From assembly GCA_964569385.1 (NCBI GenBank), contig CAZMUM010000011.1, positions 53,820-117,819 on the forward strand: 64,000 nucleotides of DNA. Reading direction: 5' to 3'. The notes below the pieces were generated by a model, which was given only the letters and a program-made list of their open reading frames with translations, made no database searches and was not told where the DNA came from. Positions 1 to 9,937 of this stretch are shown here, piece by piece. This DNA is from JAADHX01 sp964569385. Its GTDB lineage: Bacteria > Actinomycetota > Acidimicrobiia > Acidimicrobiales > Poriferisodalaceae. A program made the position numbers and the translations under genes. Each line of letters starts with the position of its first letter. Positions within the stretch are counted from its first letter, which is position 1.

Positions 1-2
1 CA

Positions 3-3000
3 TCGACCAAGAACCACACGGCCGCTGAACATCTCGTCGGATACGGCCTCAACACTCTTCCGATCATTGTCGACGTTGACCGCAACGACACCAACATCGA
101 CGTAGTCCGCCGCTCTGCTGCGCTACTGGCCTCTGCTCTGCCCCACCGAACCACCCCACTGTCGACGATCGTCGCGAAACAACGCGACGCCGGCCTGGTT
201 GCCCCCGATATCTCAGTAATGCTCGCCTTCGAACGGTTCGCACCGGCATTTCTTGGAGGTGTCGAAGCAAGTCACGTAGTCAGGTGGTCCGGTGATTCGA
301 TATTCGACGCAACTTTCTTTGCCCAAGTGCGGGGCAACAACGTAGATCTGTCGCTCGAGTACTCGGGTCAGATCCTCGACGCCGACGGAGCCAATCTATT
401 GCTCGACGACGTCGCGTTCATCCTCGCATCGGTTGTTGACAGTCCTCAAAGTGCCGTTGCCTCGCTCGAATTGCCGTCCGCATCTAGAAGTCTGCATGTT
501 GGCGAAGCAGTCACCCACACTCACGATCCTAAGAACAGCTCCACGCTCGTTTCGTTGATCGATGCAGCCATGCCAGCCGACCCAGAGTTAGCCGCAATCT
601 TTAGCGGACCCGACCAACTGAGTTGGCAAGACCTCAAAGCTCAGAGCACAGCCGTCGGTCGGGCGTTGAACCGGCGTGGTGTCGGGCGTGGCGATATGGT
701 CGCTGTTGACGTTGTACGCGACGCGTCAACCGTGGCTCTAATCGTCGGGATCTTAAGGTCGGGGGCTGCGTATGTACCGCTCGATTTGTCTTACCCAGAA
801 GCCCACACCAGCCATGTCCTGAACGACGCGAAGATCGACTTGTTGCTGACGGCGCGCCCAGAGACGGCAAACAATCAGCTATCGGCGCACCCAACGCTCA
901 AGATTCTTGGTAGCAACGACTTAGCTGAGGAGTTCCTCGCCAACGCCGACCGCTATGCCGAGGACGGGGCTCCACCGCACATAGCTGGTGACGATCCGGC
1001 CTACGTGATCTACACATCGGGCTCATCTGGCAATCCGAAGGGCGTCGTGGTTAGCCACGCCAATATCGCCTTCGCCACCGAGGCTCGGCGCTATTCGTAC
1101 GAGGCAGCGCCAACTTGTTTCTTGATGGTTTCGTCGATGTCGTTCGACAGTTCGATGGTCGGCCTGTGGTGGCCACTCACATCTGGTGGCAGTGTGGTTC
1201 TCCCCGACGAGGACCGGCGCGATGACGTCGTCCACTTCAGTGAGCTGATAGCTCGCCACTCGGCGACCCATACATTGATGCTGCCGTCGCTGTACGACGT
1301 CTTGCTCGATGTCGCTCAAAGAGACCAGATGGCAACGCTCCAAACGGTTGTGGTTGCCGGCGAGGCTTGCCCACTTGGCCTCATTGACCGCCACCACGCC
1401 CTGTTTGGCGACATCTCGTTGATAAACGAGTACGGGCCCACTGAGACCACCGTGTGGAGCCATCGGGCTGTTCTTAGGCCGAACGGAACCGACGTGCCGA
1501 TTGGTGAGCTGATCGCTGGTGCTTACGCACGAGTCGTGTCGCCCGATGGCTCAGACATGCCTCTCGGAGTCCCGGGCGAATTGTGGATCGGGGGTCCTGG
1601 TGTTGCCGCCGGGTATCTCGGCCTCGACGATCTGACCAGCACCAGTTTCGTAACCAACGCCGGGCGGCGGATGTATCGAACCGGCGACTTGGTCGATATC
1701 GACCAGGCCGGTACCTACCGGTTCCATGGCCGAATCGACGACCAGGTGAAGATACGGGGCCATCGTGTCGAACTCGAGGCAGTCGAAGCCGCTCTGCTGC
1801 ACGACGATCGGGTCCGCGATGCAGCCGTAGTGCTCGCCACGAAGACCGTCAACGGTCGTACCCGGGGTGTGCTCGTGGCCCATGTCGTTAGGGCGAACAG
1901 TGACCACAGCATCGACGAAACATCGATTCTCGATGGGCTGCGAGCCACTCTTGGCGAACACATGATCCCGGCGGCAATTGTTGTTGCCGACCAACTGCCC
2001 CGCCGACCAAACGGCAAACTCGACCGTCGCCCCCTCGAACAACTTGGGGTACCGCAACCGACGTCTTCAACCAAGCCATCGGCAGCGATCGTCGACGACT
2101 CTGAGCAACAAGCTGTGGAGATCGCGCTCGCGGTTGGCTGGTGTGCTGCCTTAGGCATTGACAACGTGAGTCGCCACGACGACTTCTACGACCTCGGCGG
2201 CGACTCGATCGTGGCAATACGCATCGCGGCTGCCGTTCGTTCCGTAGGGCTGTCCTTCACTCCAAGGGATATTTTCACGCACTCCACTATCGCCGACCTG
2301 GCACCAGTTGTCACTCGCCTCGGTGGACCAGTCGAGCCTCGGCGCTCGGGTCCGATGCCGTTAACCGCCATCCAGCGTTGGTTCTTCGCCCACGACTTCG
2401 AACAACCCAACCTCTGGAATCAAGGGGTCTGGGTGGCCTTGGCCAAGCCAGTTCCGGCGTCAGTTCTCCGTGAGGCGCTACACGCGGTGGTGTGTCATCA
2501 CGAAGCCCTTTCGTCGGTGTTCGTCGGTTCGGGCGCGAACGCCGAGCAGATCGTGGGCCACGACCCCGTGGCGACTCCAGTGTTCGACTCAGGCTTCGAA
2601 GATCGCAGCGCAGCCGAAGCCGTGGCGAATCAGGCCATCAACATGAGATTTGGTCCCCAGCTAGCCGCCTGCGTTCTGGACGAGCATGGCTCGCAGTCAG
2701 TGTTCATATCCGCGCACCATCTGGTGGTCGATGCGGTGGCGTGGTCGATAGTCGTTGAGGATCTCGGATCCGCTATATCGGCCCTCGTGTCTCGCGCCAA
2801 AATCAACCTGGCGAACCGCCAGACCTCGGCGGGTGCATGGGTCGAGCACCTGATCGACCTCCCTGCGGTGGTTGATACAAGGGTGGTCTCTGCCACCCGC
2901 TCAAGCCCTACAGAAGGTGACACCCGCACAATATCGATACTGCTCGGTCGGTCCGAGACCGAGCAGTTGCTAGCTATCGGTCAGCCAATCGATGTTTCGA

Positions 3001-3644
3001 TCCTGGCCGCTCTGAACGACGCGGTGCATACGTCGGCCAGCGCTGCTGAGACAGGTCTGGTCGACAACGATGGCAATACCTTGGTGACCGTCGAACGACA
3101 TGGCCGCGAGGCCGCTAGTCCGCTCGATCTGTCTTTGACCGTTGGCTGGTTCACCGCGACTGCGCAGTTGGTACTTGGCCCGAGCCAAGGCGATGTGAGC
3201 GCCGCCCTCGACGCAAAGCGACCGGAGGATCTGTACGACGACCGCGTGGTGTTGGCTGGCGGTGAGGCGATTCTGACCGACTTAATCCGCTTCAACCACC
3301 TGGGCGCAAGTTCGGGTCCATTGGCGGGCAAGGGTCCGGTTAGGTCCATGAGCGGGCCCTTTGGCTATATCGATCCGCGGAATGCCCGTACTCATCGACT
3401 AGGAGTGCTTAGTCGTACTATTGAAGGCTGCCTTGAGATATCGCTAGACCACGCTCCTGATGATCTCCCAGTCGACTTTGTCGATGAACTGGCTCAGCGG
3501 ATGAGCGAGTTACTCCGAAACCCAGCTTGGTTTGAGTTGACCAGGCAACCGAACGCTGACAGGTTCGAACTAGCCGGCCTCGACTCCGAACAGATGGGCG
3601 ATCTGGCCAGCCTGCTCGACAACATCGACAACATCGACAACTAG
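3..3644 (+). CDS. Non-ribosomal peptide synthetase, C(partial)-A-T-E, 5' truncated by window edge
   Basis: The reading frame is open to the left edge, so the true start lies outside the window. The first residues (GYGLNTLP) are the end of a condensation domain. An adenylation domain follows: A3 YTSGSSGNPKG near 1015, A5 NEYGPTETT near 1430, A7 YRTGD near 1675, A8 with KIRGHRVEL near 1750 and A10 PNGKLDR near 2010. A carrier domain has its phosphopantetheine Ser in LGGDSI near 2195. The last domain is an epimerase, with AIQRWFF near 2370, HHLVVDAVAW near 2717, HGRE, TVGWFTA and FNHLG motifs. The pocket read against GrsA numbering is D-S-V-M-V-A-E-V-W, which I cannot assign. The acidic C-terminal helix (DLASLLDNIDN) resembles a donor docking segment, so the D-aminoacyl or peptidyl product probably passes to another synthetase, plausibly the convergent one at 3790-7710. 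Confidence 0.95.
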   Translation, partial: STKNHTAAEHLVGYGLNTLPIIVDVDRNDTNIDVVRRSAALLASALPHRTTPLSTIVAKQRDAGLVAPDISVMLAFERFAPAFLGGVEASHVVRWSGDSIFDATFFAQVRGNNVDLSLEYSGQILDADGANLLLDDVAFILASVVDSPQSAVASLELPSASRSLHVGEAVTHTHDPKNSSTLVSLIDAAMPADPELAAIFSGPDQLSWQDLKAQSTAVGRALNRRGVGRGDMVAVDVVRDASTVALIVGILRSGAAYVPLDLSYPEAHTSHVLNDAKIDLLLTARPETANNQLSAHPTLKILGSNDLAEEFLANADRYAEDGAPPHIAGDDPAYVIYTSGSSGNPKGVVVSHANIAFATEARRYSYEAAPTCFLMVSSMSFDSSMVGLWWPLTSGGSVVLPDEDRRDDVVHFSELIARHSATHTLMLPSLYDVLLDVAQRDQMATLQTVVVAGEACPLGLIDRHHALFGDISLINEYGPTETTVWSHRAVLRPNGTDVPIGELIAGAYARVVSPDGSDMPLGVPGELWIGGPGVAAGYLGLDDLTSTSFVTNAGRRMYRTGDLVDIDQAGTYRFHGRIDDQVKIRGHRVELEAVEAALLHDDRVRDAAVVLATKTVNGRTRGVLVAHVVRANSDHSIDETSILDGLRATLGEHMIPAAIVVADQLPRRPNGKLDRRPLEQLGVPQPTSSTKPSAAIVDDSEQQAVEIALAVGWCAALGIDNVSRHDDFYDLGGDSIVAIRIAAAVRSVGLSFTPRDIFTHSTIADLAPVVTRLGGPVEPRRSGPMPLTAIQRWFFAHDFEQPNLWNQGVWVALAKPVPASVLREALHAVVCHHEALSSVFVGSGANAEQIVGHDPVATPVFDSGFEDRSAAEAVANQAINMRFGPQLAACVLDEHGSQSVFISAHHLVVDAVAWSIVVEDLGSAISALVSRAKINLANRQTSAGAWVEHLIDLPAVVDTRVVSATRSSPTEGDTRTISILLGRSETEQLLAIGQPIDVSILAALNDAVHTSASAAETGLVDNDGNTLVTVERHGREAASPLDLSLTVGWFTATAQLVLGPSQGDVSAALDAKRPEDLYDDRVVLAGGEAILTDLIRFNHLGASSGPLAGKGPVRSMSGPFGYIDPRNARTHRLGVLSRTIEGCLEISLDHAPDDLPVDFVDELAQRMSELLRNPAWFELTRQPNADRFELAGLDSEQMGDLASLLDNIDNIDN

Positions 3645-3789
3645 ATTGTGGTTGACCCGATCCTCTTGGCGATCATGTCCGGGGCCTCACGTTGACGTAC
3701 TTGGGCTACCGACACTGGCAGCCTTCAGACTCAGTTGCTGACCTGGCCGACGCCGTGCCCTGACTGGCTACGTACGGCCCCTTAAACGA

Positions 3790-6700
3790 CTAGGCCATCC
3801 CTGCGCTCAACACATCGATGGCATACTCGATGGCTTCAGCGGCATGTTCGGCCATCTCACCTGACAACAGGTTGTGATGGTCGCCGGGAACCTCGATAAC
3901 CCGGATCGAGTCGCTTACGACTTCCCACCCTCGCTCACGGCTAGCGTGGGCAAGGGTGGACGACACGTTGCGGGCACCGACAATCACCAGCGGAACGTCT
4001 AGTCGCTCAGGCTTGTACTGCCGGTATGCGGATCCGATGGCCTTCGTTAGGCGGGCGAAGCGCAGATCGTCTGGGACTTCGGTGATCTCGGTGCCGTGCT
4101 CGCTCGCTTCGTCCCACGCCGCCCGCCGACCGGTCCACTCACGGTGGTGGCGCACTCGGTCAACAGCTGCGGCAGGGCCAAACGAAACCAGGTCGGCCGC
4201 TTTTCGCCATTTCGACTTCGCGATGGGCACCACATCGGGGTGATAGGTATCGAGCAGGACGACTCCTAGAACCTCTCGGTCGAGTTCGATCAACTGGCGC
4301 GCCACGTCATAGGCAATCGCGCCACCGGCCGAATAGCCACCAAGAACAAACGGGCCAAACGGTTGGGCAGCAACTAGCTCGGCAACGTAGGCCTCGGCCA
4401 TGGCTTCGACTGTCTCGTGCGGAGCCGTCTTGCCATCTGCGCCCAGAGCCTGGATAGCGACAAAGGGCCGATGACAGCCAATGCGTTTGGCGATCTCGCT
4501 GAAGCGCAAGACGTTCCCGCCGGCACCATGAACGCAATAGAACGGCGTTCCGTCGGTTCCGTTGCCAGCCATCTCGACCAGATGGGCCCGAGCGTGGTCG
4601 CGGTCGGGGCGACGAATGTTAGCTACCAGGGCCCTCGGAGTTGAGTGCTCAAGAAGGTCGGGTAGCACCACATCGGCCCCAAAGGCCTTGCCAATTCTCG
4701 AAACAAGGCGCAGCGCAAGCAGCGAATGCCCGCCTGAGTCGAAGAAGTCAGAAGCCGCGTGAATTCGAGGGCCAAGCAACCCCCGCCATATCTCGACCAT
4801 CGCTTGTTCGTCGGGGTTCTTCGCTTCGACGACAACGTCACTAGCTGCATCGTCGGCTTCGAACAGCTCAATAAGAGCGCGGCGGTCGGTCTTTCCGTTC
4901 GGCGTAGTCGGAACCTCGTCGAGGACGACGATTCTCGACGGGATCATGTACAGCGGCAACATCGTCCGTGCGTTGGCCCGAATGGCTTCAACCAGGGCAT
5001 CAGAATCGGTGCATGCGTCGGCGGCTCTTACAAACAGCACCAGACGCCGATCGGCGGCAAGCGCACCTTCGATGGCCACAGCAACACACGAACTAAGACC
5101 AGGTGTCGACTCGAGAGTGGCCTCGACGTCGCCGAGTTCGAGCCGGTTGCCGCGGATCTTTATCTGGTGATCGGTCCGGCCGTGGTACTCGAGATAACCG
5201 CCAGGCAGCCAGCGACCCAAATCGCCGGTGTTGTACAACCTCTCGTCAGGTCGAAATGGATGATCGAAGAAACACTCCGCGGTGAGGTCTGGACGCTGCC
5301 AATACCCAATAGCAAGCCCGACGCCTGACACGTGAATCCGGCCAATCGCGCCCTCAGGCAACAGGCGCATGTGGCTATCAAGGACATAAACCCGTTGGTT
5401 ACGAATCGGTTTGCCGATCGGGAACGTATTCGAGACCACCCCATCGCGTGCGTCGTATGTGGTCGCATCGACTGTGGCCTCAGACATCCCGTAGAAATTG
5501 AGAGGCACCACATGGGGAAGCTCGGCCACTACTCGTTCGACCAATTCGGCCGAGACACCCTCGCCGCTGAGGGTGAGAGTTTTCAAAGCCGACAGCCGTT
5601 CGGCCAAGTCAGGCATGCTGTCGAGCAGAGCCTCGACAAACGATGGGGTGAGGACAATTCGTCGAATCGCGTGGCGTTCGAGAACAGCGACCAACCCAAC
5701 ACCGTCATTGGCCACATCTTCAGGAATCAATAGTACCGGGGCGCCGCCCAACAAACCGCCCCAAAGCTCCCACAGATGGTCTGCATAGTTGAGTGTCACT
5801 TTGTGGGCGACAACCTCGTCTGGTTCGAACGGATAAGCATCCCACTGCCAGCGGCAGCGGCTCAGCACTCCAGCGTGGTGCCCCATGACTCCTTTGGGCA
5901 CACCAGTCGACCCCGATGTGTAGGTGATGTACAACAGGCCGCGGTGTTCGGGTGCGTTCGCAGAAGCGGACGTAACGATCGGGTCGGCGTGGCCGCCAAG
6001 TTCGTCTATGTCGACAATCCCTGGGTGGTCGAGTCGATCAGTGGTTCTTTCGTGCACCAGTACGGTTTTCATACCGACGTCGTCGAGAATCAATTCGAGC
6101 CGTCCCGTCGGATAGATCGGATCAAGCGGAACGTACGCAGCTCCGGCCTTTACAATTCCAAGAACTGCCGCCACCGACTCACCGCAGCGGTGCATGCAAA
6201 TTCCAACCGGTTCACCCTCCGATACGCCGAGTGCCCGTAGACCTTCAGCGACCACAGCGGCTCTGGAGTCGAGTTCGTCGCGGGTCCACGAATCGGTGCC
6301 GTCGATTAGAGCAATTGCTGTCGGGTCGGCGTCGACCTGGCGCTGCCACACCTCAGCCAAGGTTTCGTCTGGCTCGGCCGCGTCGGTCTGGTTCCATTCG
6401 GTGAGCTGCCGGTCACGATCTGCTGCGCTAAGAATGTCGTGCCGACCTGGAACAAGACGAGCATCGGCGGCTAGTGCTTCGAGAGTTGAAACAAAGTGGT
6501 TGGCCATCCGAAGAACTGCCTGTTCTCCGAAGCGTGACCCGTCGTACAACAGGATCAGATCGAGGGTCGCGCCAACGCCCACCATCAGCGTGAGCGGATA
6601 GTGACTTTGTTCGACCACCTGTTTGGCTTCGAGAGTTACCCGATGTTTGGTGGTTCGCTCTGGCCAATTCTCGAACACCAGAACCGAGTCGAACATCTCG

Positions 6701-7710
6701 ACCCCTGAGGGCAGTTGCGTTCGACGTTGCACCTCGGCGAGAGAGACATGCTGATCAGTTAACAGATCGAGCTGTTGGTCGTGGATGTCGGCCAACCAAT
6801 CGCCCAGCGACCTATCGGCGGGAACCTGCAACCGCATGGGCAAGGTGGCAAGGAACATTCCGACCATTTCGTCGATGCCAATCACTTCAGCTGGACGGCC
6901 AGACATGGTTACGCCGAAGGTGACGTCGTCGGAGTCGCTGTAGCGGGCCAACGTCATGGCCCAGGCTGCCTGCACCATGGTGTTGACGGTGACACGGTGA
7001 TCCCGCGCCGCGGCGGCAACCTGGTCCGTTGTTGCTGTCGAGACGGGCACATCGATTCGTTTGCGCTCGAATTCCTTGGCGCCGGTTCCACCGGGAAGAT
7101 CGACGGTCGTAACCTCGGCGAGGTCGCCGACGAGGCTGTCCCACCGGTCCATAGATATTGATTGCTGCTTGATCCACTGGATGTGCCGCTTAAACAGCGG
7201 TGCTGGCGCCTCGAGTTCGGCGCCATCTAGCAAGGTCAAGAGTTCGTCGACTACTACACCAACGGACCAGCCATCAACGAGAATATGGTGGAAGTTCCAG
7301 ATGAGGTGAAGCCCACCGTCGGGGAGGGTCGCGACCGTAACCCGGGTCAGTGGAGCCCGGCTGAGGTCGATGCCGGCTGCCCTTTCGGCTGCTGCGAGCT
7401 CGTCGAGGGTGGCCCTCTGGGTAGCTGGATTTGTAGCGTCGACGGCGACGACCGCGACCTCTACGTCGACGTGTTTGCGAACAACTTGCAACGGTTGGTC
7501 GAGGCCCTGCCAGACAATGATCGAACGAAGCGCCGAATGGCGGTTTACAACGGTCTGCCACGCGGCGCTCATCTGGTCGACGGTGACATCGCCAACAACG
7601 TTGGCCCGGTACTGCTCGAAATAGAGCTCCGGGTCGTTGTCTCTAAGTACGTGATACAAGATTCCGGCTTGTGCCGGAGCTAGTGGGTAGATGTCAGCTA
7701 CGTTTTCCAT
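3790..7710 (-). CDS. Non-ribosomal peptide synthetase termination module C-A-T-TE
   Basis: About 1306 residues from the ATG at 7710. I prefer it over upstream in-frame starts because MENVADIYPLAPAQAGILYH is a typical condensation-domain beginning. Order: condensation (HHILVDG near residues 141-147), adenylation (YTSGSTGVPKG near 597-607, NFYGMSEAT near 738, YNTGDLG near 826, PNGKTDRR near 937), carrier (FDSGGHSLLAL near 990), and an alpha/beta thioesterase with nucleophile motif GYSAGG near 1125 and His in GDHHNLL. The core-4 region reads NYADHLWEL, so the Asp that normally binds the alpha-amino group is displaced. The pocket code read as A-D-W-V-T-S-F-V-D resembles the published beta-alanine code VDWVISLAD. 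It likely accepts a peptide in trans, adds a beta-amino acid and releases the product. A divergent phosphopantetheinyl transferase starts 102 bp away. Confidence 0.95.
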   Translation of the reverse strand: MENVADIYPLAPAQAGILYHVLRDNDPELYFEQYRANVVGDVTVDQMSAAWQTVVNRHSALRSIIVWQGLDQPLQVVRKHVDVEVAVVAVDATNPATQRATLDELAAAERAAGIDLSRAPLTRVTVATLPDGGLHLIWNFHHILVDGWSVGVVVDELLTLLDGAELEAPAPLFKRHIQWIKQQSISMDRWDSLVGDLAEVTTVDLPGGTGAKEFERKRIDVPVSTATTDQVAAAARDHRVTVNTMVQAAWAMTLARYSDSDDVTFGVTMSGRPAEVIGIDEMVGMFLATLPMRLQVPADRSLGDWLADIHDQQLDLLTDQHVSLAEVQRRTQLPSGVEMFDSVLVFENWPERTTKHRVTLEAKQVVEQSHYPLTLMVGVGATLDLILLYDGSRFGEQAVLRMANHFVSTLEALAADARLVPGRHDILSAADRDRQLTEWNQTDAAEPDETLAEVWQRQVDADPTAIALIDGTDSWTRDELDSRAAVVAEGLRALGVSEGEPVGICMHRCGESVAAVLGIVKAGAAYVPLDPIYPTGRLELILDDVGMKTVLVHERTTDRLDHPGIVDIDELGGHADPIVTSASANAPEHRGLLYITYTSGSTGVPKGVMGHHAGVLSRCRWQWDAYPFEPDEVVAHKVTLNYADHLWELWGGLLGGAPVLLIPEDVANDGVGLVAVLERHAIRRIVLTPSFVEALLDSMPDLAERLSALKTLTLSGEGVSAELVERVVAELPHVVPLNFYGMSEATVDATTYDARDGVVSNTFPIGKPIRNQRVYVLDSHMRLLPEGAIGRIHVSGVGLAIGYWQRPDLTAECFFDHPFRPDERLYNTGDLGRWLPGGYLEYHGRTDHQIKIRGNRLELGDVEATLESTPGLSSCVAVAIEGALAADRRLVLFVRAADACTDSDALVEAIRANARTMLPLYMIPSRIVVLDEVPTTPNGKTDRRALIELFEADDAASDVVVEAKNPDEQAMVEIWRGLLGPRIHAASDFFDSGGHSLLALRLVSRIGKAFGADVVLPDLLEHSTPRALVANIRRPDRDHARAHLVEMAGNGTDGTPFYCVHGAGGNVLRFSEIAKRIGCHRPFVAIQALGADGKTAPHETVEAMAEAYVAELVAAQPFGPFVLGGYSAGGAIAYDVARQLIELDREVLGVVLLDTYHPDVVPIAKSKWRKAADLVSFGPAAAVDRVRHHREWTGRRAAWDEASEHGTEITEVPDDLRFARLTKAIGSAYRQYKPERLDVPLVIVGARNVSSTLAHASRERGWEVVSDSIRVIEVPGDHHNLLSGEMAEHAAEAIEYAIDVLSAGMA

Positions 7711-7812
7711 CGCCCGCCCGTCTCGTGTTTCGCTCAGTTGTTCGGAGCCGCTGCCAAAATGGATGGGGCAGCCACCCCGCCCGCGCCTCTGATACGCCAA
7801 AGGAGTCTGTAA

Positions 7813-8562
7813 GTGAACACAGATAATGGTGCTCGCTCACGCGATGTGGTCGTTCCAATGCTCTGTACCGATCTATCTTCGCTCTTTGTGGCTGGCACGC
7901 CAAATGAGTCCCAAGCGGTAGAGGTCGGCCCTGTGGTCGTCTACTCAACTAGCGGTGCCGGAGCCATCGATTCCCAACTTGTCTTCCCCGCCGAGACCGA
8001 ATCCGTCGCCAAAGCCATCGAAGGGCGTCAGCGGGCCTTTCAACACGGCCGGGCCTGCGCCCGGATGGGCCTACGGAGGCTCGGCCTGGCCGACGCCCCG
8101 ATCGTACGCCGGCAGGATCGTTCGCCCGCGTTTTCAGACGGCGTAACTGGGTCGATAACCCATACCAATGGCTTTGTGGCCGCCGCAGTTGCACAGCTGG
8201 TCGGGCATGCCTACATCGGAATCGACGCCGAACGTCTAGAACGAACAGGGCCCGATGTCAGTCGGCGAATCCTCAATACCCTTGAGCATCAACGCGTCGA
8301 CGGCCTCCCAGAACCTCAGCGCAGTCGGACGATAATGGCCATCTTCTCGGCCAAAGAAGCGCTGTACAAGGCCCAACACCAATTCACTCGGTCCTGGCTG
8401 GGTTTCGAAGACGTTGAGGCTGTCGCCGTCGTTGGCGGTTGGGAAATGGGCCCAGCCACCAACTACGCCGCCCAGACAACGATTCGGTGGCCAGCCCAAA
8501 TTCGACAACACTTCACAGACGGCCTCGTAGTCTCAGCAGCCGTCTGCGCCAAGAAGACCTAA
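7813..8562 (+). CDS. 4'-phosphopantetheinyl transferase (Sfp/EntD type)
   Basis: A 249-residue protein that would convert apo carrier domains of the neighbouring synthetases to the holo form with CoA as donor. Visible family motifs are SITHT in the middle, the metal-binding IGIDAE and the FSAKEALYK block. The GTG start at 7813 follows an AAAGGAG ribosome binding site at about 7798-7804. The gene is divergent from the C-A-T-TE synthetase, which fits a dedicated activating enzyme. The start is the only uncertain part. Confidence 0.92.
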   Translation: MNTDNGARSRDVVVPMLCTDLSSLFVAGTPNESQAVEVGPVVVYSTSGAGAIDSQLVFPAETESVAKAIEGRQRAFQHGRACARMGLRRLGLADAPIVRRQDRSPAFSDGVTGSITHTNGFVAAAVAQLVGHAYIGIDAERLERTGPDVSRRILNTLEHQRVDGLPEPQRSRTIMAIFSAKEALYKAQHQFTRSWLGFEDVEAVAVVGGWEMGPATNYAAQTTIRWPAQIRQHFTDGLVVSAAVCAKKT

Positions 8563-8580
8563 ACCTCTACTGTCACCGCC

Positions 8581-8595
8581 GCGGCCTACGGCCGC
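8581..8595. terminator. Short GC hairpin after the phosphopantetheinyl transferase gene
   Basis: GCGGCC and GGCCGC arms (6 bp) with a 3-nt loop lie 18 nt downstream of the stop at 8562. There is no U-tract. A second, longer inverted repeat lies 58 nt further on. Confidence 0.4.
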
Positions 8596-8652
8596 TGACC
8601 GGGGTTTCACCCTCACAGCACATCCACTGGGTTCGAGCGAAATCCCGAAAAC

Positions 8653-8708
8653 CCACCACTGTCACCGGCATCTGGTTGCCCGCAGCCGTTTCCCGGTGAC
8701 AGTGGTGG
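8653..8708. terminator. Perfect 16-bp inverted repeat between convergent genes
   Basis: The arms 8653-8668 and 8693-8708 (CCACCACTGTCACCGG and its complement) are perfectly complementary across a 24-nt loop. They sit between the convergent ends of the phosphopantetheinyl transferase gene (8562) and the alcohol dehydrogenase gene (8729), so a bidirectional terminator is the simplest reading. No U-tract is seen. A mobile palindromic repeat is the alternative. Confidence 0.55.
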
Positions 8709-8728
8709 TCTTAGCTGTTTCGGGCCGA

Positions 8729-9844
8729 TCAGTCGAAAACAATGACGTTGCGCCTGGCTTCGCCAGCATTTACCGACCGGATGGCTTCGTTGATGTCGGT
8801 TAGGGGGTACTTCGCGGTAATCAGTTCGTCGAGCATGAGGCGACCGTTGTGATACATATCGACCAAGGCCGCAATATCGGCCCGGGGGCGGGCGCTACCC
8901 ATCTTCGAGCCGAGAATTCGTTGATTAGCGGTGCCAAGCCCCGTTACGTGGAGGGGAGTCATCTCGCCAACAGGGGGCAAGCCGACGACCACAACGGCAC
9001 CGCCGCCGCCGATGAATGTCAGCGCCTGCGACACCGCAGCGGAAACTCCAACGGTTACGAAGACGTAATCGGCTCCGTACCCGCCGGTGAGCGCCCGGAT
9101 CTGATCGGCAGCGTCGTCGGCGTCGCCCCTTACCGTGTGCGTAGCACCGAAGGCCTTGGCATCGTCGAGTTTCGTATCGAGGAGGTCGACGCCGATGATC
9201 GCCCTCGCACCAGACGCAGCCGCACCCTGGATGCTGTTGAGGCCAACGCCCCCGCAGCCGATGACAACGACGTAGCTGCCGGCTTCGACCTTGGCGGTGT
9301 TGGTAACCGCTCCGAAACCAGTGATGACACCACAAGACAACAGAGCCGCTGCCTCGAAGCTGATCTCGTCGCCGATGTGAGCAATCTGGCTCTCGTTTAC
9401 CACCGCAGCTGATGCAAAGGCACCGGTTCGGAGGCCGCGTACCAGTGGTTCGCCGTCGGCATCGTGCAGGACGGGGTCTTCGTCACCGACGAACTCGGCA
9501 CTGCAAGCTACGGGTAAGCCTCGCTCGCATGACCGACACCTTCCGCAAAATCGAATTAGGTGTACGGCCACACGGTCGCCGGTTGCAAACCCAGCCACAT
9601 TCGAACCGACCTGGCGCACCACTCCCGATGCTTCGTGTCCGAACACCGAAGGGAGAGCGCCACCCCACAAGCCCTCGGCAAAACTGATGTCGCTATGACA
9701 AACAGCGCACGCTTTGATGTCGACGAGAACCTCGTTCGACCGCGGTTTGCTGACGAAGATGTTCTCGATTGTCATGGGTTCGCCAAACTCGCGACACACC
9801 GCTGCTGTCGCCGCTACGGCCCCTGCCTGACTCGAATCAACCAT
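8729..9844 (-). CDS. Zinc-dependent alcohol dehydrogenase, MDR family
   Basis: A 371-residue medium-chain dehydrogenase. The N-terminal GroES-like domain has the catalytic-zinc motifs ACAVCHSDISF and GHEASG and a four-Cys structural zinc lobe (CGRCRSC plus a following Cys). The Rossmann domain has the nucleotide motif VVIGCGGVGLNSIQGA. Length and layout match the class III / aryl-alcohol type group that oxidises primary alcohols or reduces aldehydes with NAD(P). The substrate cannot be told from sequence. It is divergent from the NUDIX gene at 9938. Confidence 0.9.
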   Translation of the reverse strand: MVDSSQAGAVAATAAVCREFGEPMTIENIFVSKPRSNEVLVDIKACAVCHSDISFAEGLWGGALPSVFGHEASGVVRQVGSNVAGFATGDRVAVHLIRFCGRCRSCERGLPVACSAEFVGDEDPVLHDADGEPLVRGLRTGAFASAAVVNESQIAHIGDEISFEAAALLSCGVITGFGAVTNTAKVEAGSYVVVIGCGGVGLNSIQGAAASGARAIIGVDLLDTKLDDAKAFGATHTVRGDADDAADQIRALTGGYGADYVFVTVGVSAAVSQALTFIGGGGAVVVVGLPPVGEMTPLHVTGLGTANQRILGSKMGSARPRADIAALVDMYHNGRLMLDELITAKYPLTDINEAIRSVNAGEARRNVIVFD

Positions 9845-9937
9845 ACGGACAACCCTTCGTAGAATTCGTGAAACAGATCGTGACGAGATACTGCCACGGC
9901 AACTTCCCAGACAGAAACCTGACCTGAGGCCGTCCGG

